Translations under genes and position numbers: made by a program
In this document: in pieces, positions 58,726 through 64,000 of the stretch
Layout of the letters: every line of letters starts with the position of its first letter
How positions within the stretch are numbered: position 1 is the stretch's first letter
The notes under the pieces: generated by a model
The model's database searches: none
What the model saw: the letters and a program-made list of their open reading frames with translations, nothing else
What the model was told of the DNA's origin: nothing
NCBI GenBank assembly: GCA_011799875.1
Contig: CM022303.1
Span: 422,648,483 to 422,712,482 of the forward strand
Direction of reading: 5' to 3'
Length of the DNA stretch: 64,000 nucleotides
Source of the DNA: Thinopyrum elongatum
Taxonomy: Eukaryota > Streptophyta > Magnoliopsida > Poales > Poaceae

Positions 58726-60369
58726 TGTAGGATCGAAAGTATGTCTAGAGGGGGGGGGGGTGATTAGACTACTTAACCAAATAAAAATCTAGCCTTTTCC
58801 CAATTTTAAGTCTTGGCCGATTTTAGCAACTTAGCACAAGTCAAGCAATCAGCCTACACATGCAATTCTAAGAGTATAGCAGCGGAATGTAAATCATTGC
58901 ATATGAAGGTAAAGGGGAGGAGTTTGGAGGGAGCAAACGCAATGTAGACACGGAGATTTTTGGCATGGTTCCGATAGGTGGTGCTATCTTACATCCACGT
59001 TGATGGAGACTTCAACCCATGAAGGGTAACGGTTGCGCGAGTCCACGGAGGGCTCCACCCATGAAGGGTCCACGAAGAAGCAACCTTGTCTATCCCACCA
59101 TGGCCATCGCCCATGAAAGACTTGCCTCACTAGGGTAGATCTTCATGAAGTAGGCGATCTCCTTGCCCGTAAAAACTCGTTGGTTCAACTCCACAATCTT
59201 GACGGAGGCTCCCAAGTGACACCTAACCAATCTAGGAGACACCGCTCTCCAAAAGGTAATAGATGGTGTGTTGATGATGAACTCCTTGCTCTTGTGCTTC
59301 AAATGATAGTCTCCCCAACACTCAACTCTCTCTCACAGATTTGGATTTGGTGGAAAGATGATTTGAGTGGAAAGCAACTTGGGGAAGGCTAGAGATCAAG
59401 ATTCTTATGGTTGGATTGGAATATCTTGGTCTCAACACATGAGCAGGTGGTTCTCTCTCAGAAAATGAATAGTGGAAGTGTAGGTACGTTCTGATGGCTC
59501 TCTCCGCGAATGGAGAATGGGTGGAGGGATATATATAGCCTCCACACAAAATCTAACCGTTACACACAATTTACCAAACTCGGTGGGACCGAATACTGAA
59601 ACTCGGTCAGACCGATTTAGTTCAAAATGTGAACGTTAGGCTTTTCGGTGGGACCGACATGATCAACTCGGTGGGACCGATTTCGTTAGGGTTAGGGCAT
59701 AACGTAATCTCGGTGAGACCGATCACATGAACTCGGTGAGACCGATTTCTGTAATAGGCAAACTCGGTGGGACCGATCACTCATTTCGGTGGGACCAAAA
59801 CGTTACAAAGAGGAAACAAAGAGTTTGCATTGCGAACTCGGTGGGACCGATCGCTCATCTTAGGTAGACCGAAACGTTATGAAGGGAAACAGAGAGTTAG
59901 CAATCCCATCTCGGTGAGACCGAGATCCCTATCGGTGAGACTGAACTGATTAGGGTTTCTGGCAGTGGCTATGTCAAATGAACTCGGTGGCGCCGGATAG
60001 ATCAAATCGGTGGGGCTGAGTTTGACTTTTGGTTTGGGACATATGTGGATATGAGAAAGTGGTTGAGGGCTTCTGGAGCATATCACTAAGCATTTCGAGC
60101 AAGCAAGCCATTACGCAACACCTCATCCCCTTTTAATAGTATTGGCTTTCCTATGGACTCAATGTGATATTGGATCACTAAAATGAAAAATGTAGAGTCT
60201 TGAGCTTGAGCCAATATGTGTCCTTAGCATTTTGAGGGGTCCACATTCCTAGTCCATGCCATGCCCATCATTGAACTTTCTGAAATGATCATCTTGAAAG
60301 AGTATTAGTTCAATGAGCTATATGTTGTTAAGAATTACCAAAACCACCCAGGGATTAGTTGCACTTTCA
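58726..60369 (-). repeat. 5' LTR of Sirevirus B with palindrome array
   Basis: 1,644 bp, same TG...CA ends as the partner. The palindrome array lies at about 59575-60015. It lacks a segment of about 20 bp found in the partner near 53033 and has an extra segment of about 15 bp near 59060. Confidence 0.95.
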
Positions 60370-60960
60370 AGAAGCCCCCATGAACCTGACTCCTGGTCAT
60401 GGACACTTGGTAAAGGCTCTTATTCTGCTAAAACCTATTATACACTGGCGCATGCACATCTACCAGATGATGATCCCTGTAAATGGATTTGGAAGAGCAA
60501 GTGCACTATGAAAATCAAGGTTTTTGCATGGTTAATGTTGAATGATAGGCTCAACACGAGAGACATGCTTCTTAGAAGGCATTGGAGGTCTGAGGAGGAT
60601 GACAACGTATGCCCTATGTGTGTGGCTCAATTGCATGAAGACAGAGATAATCTCTTCTTCAAGTGTACTTTCAGCAACAGAGTTTGGAACTATCTGCAGA
60701 TCAAATGGTATGCGGGGCTATCTCCTAGAGAATGTATTTTGGCTGCCAAGAGGAGTTTTTAGCACCCTTTTTTCTTTGAGGTAGTCTACCTTGCTGCTTG
60801 GAGCATCTGGACTATGAGAAATGATAAAATTTTCAGGCATATCAGACTAACTTTTGGGGGATGGAAGGCCAAGTTCATTCATGACATCACCTTGCACTCC
60901 CATAGGATGAAGGATTCGATCAAGCCTCTGCTCCTGCAATGGATCAATGCTCTGCCATGA
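60370..60960 (+). pseudogene. LINE ORF2 C-terminal part (zf-RVT)
   Basis: After Sirevirus B the LINE resumes with D-S-W-S-W-T-L-G-K-G-S-Y-S-A-K-T-Y-Y and the zinc-binding RT-associated domain, W-K-S-K-C-T-M-K-I-K-V-F-A-W-L then C-P-M-C-V, E-D-R-D-N-L-F-F-K-C. A TAG at 60760-60762 precedes a conserved end (A-A-W-S-I-W-T-M-R-N) to about 60958. The frame at the junction differs by one base from the upstream part. This end is typical of plant L1-type ORF2. Confidence 0.85.
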
Positions 60961-61136
60961 TCCAAGTGACATGGCCAATTCTTGTACATTTGTATATATC
61001 TTGTTGTATATTAATAGGTATGTCTCTTAAACTCCTACCTAGCTTTTACTTTGTCTTTTCATTTATGTAAGACTTGGGGCTCTATTTTTAAATAAACGGC
61101 TGTGGGGCTTTTGCCTCACAGTGTTCAGTAAAAAAA
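60961..61136 (+). other. LINE 3' UTR and tail
   Basis: Non-coding, ending in a short A-run that meets the target sequence at 61137. Confidence 0.75.
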
Positions 61137-61140
61137 ACAT

Positions 61141-61657
61141 TAAGCTTCTTACCAGTGAGTAGTTCATAAGATATCTTCTTGAAGAACTTGTGAAGATAAA
61201 CTTTGTTGATGATGTGGCATGCAGTGTCAATGGCTTCAGGCGAGAACTTTTGTGGAGTCTTATATTCATCAAGCATCATATGATCCATCTCAATAAGAGT
61301 CCTATTCTTGCGCTACATGAGGCCATTCTGCCAAGGGGTATATGGAGCGGATAGCTCATGAGTGATGCCAAGAGTGTCAAGATAAGTGTCGAGGCATGTG
61401 TTCTTGAACTCGATGCCATTGTCACAGCTGATGTGCTTGATCTTGATGTCGTAGTTAGTCATGGTACGATTGGCGAATCGCCTGAAGACATCCTGCACTT
61501 CAGTCCTATACAGGATTATGTGCACCCAAGTATATCTAGAGTAATCATCAACAATCATGAAGCCATATAGATGTGCAGTAGTGGTATGGGTAGAGTAGTG
61601 AGTAGGGCCAAATAAGTCCATGTGAAGCAGCTTGAAGGGCCAAATAAGTCCATGTGA
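61141..61657 (-). pseudogene. Sirevirus A integrase core; catalytic Glu codon is a stop
   Basis: The minus-strand frame from 61621 encodes M-D-L-F-G-P, V-D-D-Y-S-R-Y-T-W-V, C-D-N-G-I-E-F and T-P-W-Q-N-G-L-M, then TAG (61313-61315), then R-K-N-R-T-L-I-E-M. In copia integrases the residue before R-K-N-R is the Glu of the D-D-E triad, so the stop falls exactly on it. The frame then runs to K-K-L-N-V (61141), where the LINE inserted. At the 5' side a 22-bp segment is duplicated (61604-61625 and 61636-61657) next to the gypsy junction. Confidence 0.85.
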
Positions 61658-64000
61658 TCTCCCCTCCCTAAGGCCTGGATTGAGAGTTATGAGTTAGCCA
61701 TTAAGATGCTGGATGTCAATGATTCTGTGTGTGCTAAATATTTTACTATGAAAGAATGGCACATGGCGTATGTGTGTTGACTACACAAATCTTAACAAAG
61801 CTTGTCCAGCTGATCCGTTTGCTCTCCCTCATATCGACCAGATTATTGATGCCACGGCGGGTTGTGAGAGCTTATGCTTCCTCGATGCTTATTCTGGTTA
61901 TCATCAGATCAAGATGGCAGCTAAGGACCAAGAGAAGATGTCTTTTATCACCCCTTTTTGAGCCTTCTGCTATGTGTCTATGCATTTTGGGCTTAAGAGT
62001 GCTCAGGCGACTTATCAACACTTTGTTCAGAATTGCTTTCATAGTCAGATTGGGCGCAATGTGCATGCTTATGTGGATGATATTGTGGTCAAGTCTAGAA
62101 GGAAGGAGACTCTCCTGGATGATCTGAAGGAAACTTTTGACAATCTTTGGGTCTACAAAATGATGCTTAACCCGACCAAGTGTGTTTTTGGTGTACCTAC
62201 AGGGAAGCTATTGGGTTTTCTGGTCTCAGAGAGGGGCATTGAGGCTAACCAGTAGAAGATTAAGGCCATCACTTCACTGGCTAAGCCGGCGTGTGTCAAT
62301 GACGTCCAGCGCCTGGCGGGTCGTATCGTGGCTCTGAGCCAGTTCATAAGCCGCCTGGAAGAGAAGGCAATTCCTTTATACCAGATGATGAAGAAGACAG
62401 ATCACTTTGTCTGGAGTGATGCTGCTGATAAGGCGTTTGAGGCGCTCAAAAAACAGTTAGCTGAGCCGCCCGTCCTTGCGGCTCCCATTGAGAAAGAGCC
62501 TTTGCTCCTGTATGTGGTGGCTAATAGTAAGGCTGTCAGTGTGGCGATTATTGTGGAGCGCGAGGAGGGTAAGGAGTACCCAGTCCAGTGGCCGGCTTAT
62601 TATGTCAGTGAGGTGTTGATTGAGTCCAAGCAACGATATCCACATTGGCAGAAACTGGTATATGGGGTGTTCATGGTGAGTTGCAAGCTGAAGCATTATT
62701 TTCTTGGTCATCCTACTACTGTGGCCAGCTTTGCTCCCTTAGGAGACATTATTCAAAACAGGGAGGTCATAGGCCAGGTTGCTAAGTGGGCAATAGAACT
62801 TGGACCTCATTGTTTGAAATATGTGCCAAGAACAGCCATGAAATCTCAGACTCTGGTGGATTTCATCAATGACTGGACAGAGTTGCAGACACCCGAGGAG
62901 AAGCCTGATAACACATATTGGACGATCCACTTTGATGGGTCCAGGAAGTTGGAAGGCTCAGGGGCTAGAGTTATTTTGACTTCCCCACGAGGTGACAAAT
63001 TTTGTTATGTTTTAAGGCTAATGTTTCCTTATACTAACAATGCAGCTGAATATGAGGCTTTACTCCACGGCCTTCGTATGGCCAAGGAGATGAATTTAAG
63101 CTGGGTCAGGTGTCTGGGCGACTCAGACCTTGTGGCTCAGCAAGTCTCAGGCACATGGGATTCCAAAGACCCGCTCATGGCGGCTTATCGCTAGGCGATT
63201 GACAATATTGCTGGTTACTTCAAGGGCTATCAGGTGGATCACCTTGATCGAAGGAAGAACGAGGCAGCTGATGCCTTAAGCCGGCTTGGATCTCAACGTA
63301 AGCCGGTGCCTCCTAATGTGTTTCTTGACGTATTGCATAATCCTTTGGTCAAGTTACCATCTGAAGAAGACATTGCTGTCCCTAACCCGAAGGCGCAGTT
63401 GGTGGCGGCTCTCCATGCTATTCCTGATTGGACGCTTCCCTACTTGGCATATATGACCCGGGGCGAGTTACCTGAGGATGAAACTTTGGCAAGGCAAATA
63501 ACCAGGAGGTCTAAGTCTATGACTATTGTCAACGGCGAGTTACACAGATGCAGTGTGACAGGCGTGTTTCAACGTTGTGTTTCTCCTGAAGAGGGCCGTG
63601 AGATCTTACGAGAGATTCATGAAGGTGATTGTGGTCATCATGTTGGCTCTAAGTCTTTAGTGGCTAAAGCTTTTCGTCATGAGTTTTACTGGTTGAGGGC
63701 TCATGCTGATGCAGAGGAAATCGTTAGCAAGTGCGACGGGTGCCAAAAATTTGCAAGACAGGCTCATATACCGGCTCAGGAGTTGCGTATGATTCCAATA
63801 AATTGGCCGTTTGCAGTCTGGGGGCTCGATATGGTTGGACCGTTCAAGAGGTCTAAGGATAAAAAGACCCACCTTTTGGTGGCGGTTGACAAGTTTACCA
63901 AGTGGGTTGAGGCGGAGCCAGTTAGCAATTGTGAGGTGGCTACAGCTGTTCAGTTTGTTAAAAAGCTGATCTTCTGTTTTGGATACCCTCACAGTATCAT
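61658..64000 (+). pseudogene. Second gypsy pol fragment, running off the window
   Basis: From about 61770 a plus-strand pol frame gives C-V-D-Y-T-N-L-N-K-A-C-P, the RT catalytic Y-V-D-D-I-V-V, the usual RNase H, then a second, archaeal-type RNase H (H-F-D-G-S, A-E-Y-E-A-L-L, G-D-S-D-L-V, E-A-A-D-A-L-S-R). Integrase follows with a zinc part (I-H-E-G-D-C-G-H-H then C-D-G-C-Q) and core start W-G-L-D-M-V-G-P-F. Stops seen: TGA at 61959, TAG at 62253 and 63192. Dual RNase H places it in the Tat lineage, but its sequence is distant from the pol at 43337-46633. The first ~110 bp (61658-61769) are not recognisable. Confidence 0.85.

Larger units (their letters stand above)
52009..60369 (-). mobile_element. 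Sirevirus B: gag-only Ty1/copia element, 8.4 kb
   Basis: TSD AGAAG (52004-52008 and 60370-60374). LTRs 52009-53656 and 58726-60369 start TGTAGGATCG and end GCACTTTCA. A PBS complementary to initiator-Met tRNA (with one change) is inside the right LTR and a polypurine tract inside the left LTR. So the element reads on the minus strand: 5' LTR, PBS, gag (58641-56461), second ORF (54847-54120), PPT, 3' LTR. No RT, RNase H or integrase motif occurs in the 5.1-kb internal part, so it must have been mobilised by pol supplied in trans. By hand I count about 40 substitutions plus indels between the LTRs (about 2.6%), roughly twice the gypsy value. Confidence 0.93.
32750..61136 (+). mobile_element. 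L1-type LINE inserted in the Sirevirus A pol gene, split by two LTR elements
   Basis: LINE sequence occupies 32750-37311, 50556-52008 and 60370-61136. The left junction is after ACAT at 32746-32749. The right end is a short poly(A) run (61130-61137) followed by ACAT (61137-61140), so at least 4 bp of target duplication can be read and a longer one is blurred by the A-run. ORF1 has two CCHC knuckles; ORF2 has an AP-type endonuclease, RT and a zf-RVT C-terminus, as in plant L1 elements. The 5' end lies within ORF1, with no UTR, so the copy is probably 5'-truncated. Confidence 0.9.
18700..61657 (-). mobile_element. Sirevirus A (Ty1/copia), minus strand, split by nested insertions
   Basis: On the minus strand the order from right to left is integrase (61657-61141), the rest of pol with RT and RNase H (32745-30691), accessory ORF (24629-20554), polypurine tract (20054-20039) and 3' LTR (20038-18700). 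This gag-pol-extra ORF-LTR order is that of plant Sireviruses such as Maximus, the name I would guess. Gag and the 5' LTR are not in the window because the right side is cut by a gypsy fragment at about 61658. Pol is split by a LINE (32750-61136); removing it aligns K-K-L-N-V on the right with V-S-D on the left. A further insertion (25735-30362) lies between RNase H and the accessory ORF. Confidence 0.8.

Overview
The window is a block of nested transposable elements from a large grass genome. A Triticeae origin (wheat, barley, Aegilops or rye) is most likely. The reasons are intron-containing genes, plant L1-type LINE, Ty3/gypsy Tat-type and Ty1/copia Sirevirus retrotransposons, and CACTA ends of a kind common in Triticeae. 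I see no bacterial operon, CRISPR array, rRNA or tRNA gene. Element family names are recalled from memory and were not checked against a database.

Left part (1-18.7 kb). An LTR remnant (1-1016) abuts a CACTA element (about 1017-10681). That element has a repeated exon-intron module (1.7-6.2 kb), a decayed Transposase_24 (Ptta/En-Spm)-like gene (6.8-9.0 kb), a subterminal array of GGCC-core repeats (9.25-10.3 kb) and a 3' terminus ending TTTTTGTAGTG at 10681. A minus-strand gypsy fragment follows (10.7-12.2 kb). Next is a segment ending in a second CACTA terminus (16925). It carries three gene-like cargoes: a Pro/Ala-rich protein (12664-13263), a minus-strand Glu/Arg-rich protein broken by a frameshift (14213-14778), and an intact DEDDy 3'-5' exonuclease-like protein (15588-16280). 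An LTR remnant and a copia gag fragment fill 16.9-18.6 kb.

Right part (18.7-64 kb) is a nest at least three layers deep. Layer 1 is a minus-strand Sirevirus, 'Sirevirus A'. It comprises an LTR at 18700-20038, an accessory ORF at 20554-24629, RT/RNase H at 30691-32745 and integrase at 61141-61657. An unclassified, possibly Helitron, insertion at about 25735-30362 interrupts it. Layer 2 is a plus-strand L1-type LINE (32750-61136) inserted in the Sirevirus A pol gene; it has ORF1, endonuclease, RT and a zf-RVT tail. Layer 3 is two LTR elements inside LINE ORF2. One is a gypsy Tat-type element at 37312-50555 (TSD AATAC, two 873-bp LTRs). The other is a gag-only 'Sirevirus B' at 52009-60369 (TSD AGAAG, LTRs of about 1.65 kb). 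A plus-strand gypsy pol fragment (61658-64000) runs off the right edge.

Most coding regions are decayed, mainly by amber stops where family conservation suggests Gln. The best preserved are gypsy pol, the exonuclease, and a four-exon antisense gene inside the gypsy element (38591-42528) that splices in frame to 1,224 codons. The most interesting points are accessory ORFs that appear to have their own TATA boxes and GC-rich leaders within LTR elements, and element-specific saturation by short motifs: TCGGT-N3-ACCGA in Sirevirus B, CTTGCCGG in the gypsy element, GAAGAC/GTCTTC in Sirevirus A and GGCC in the CACTA element.
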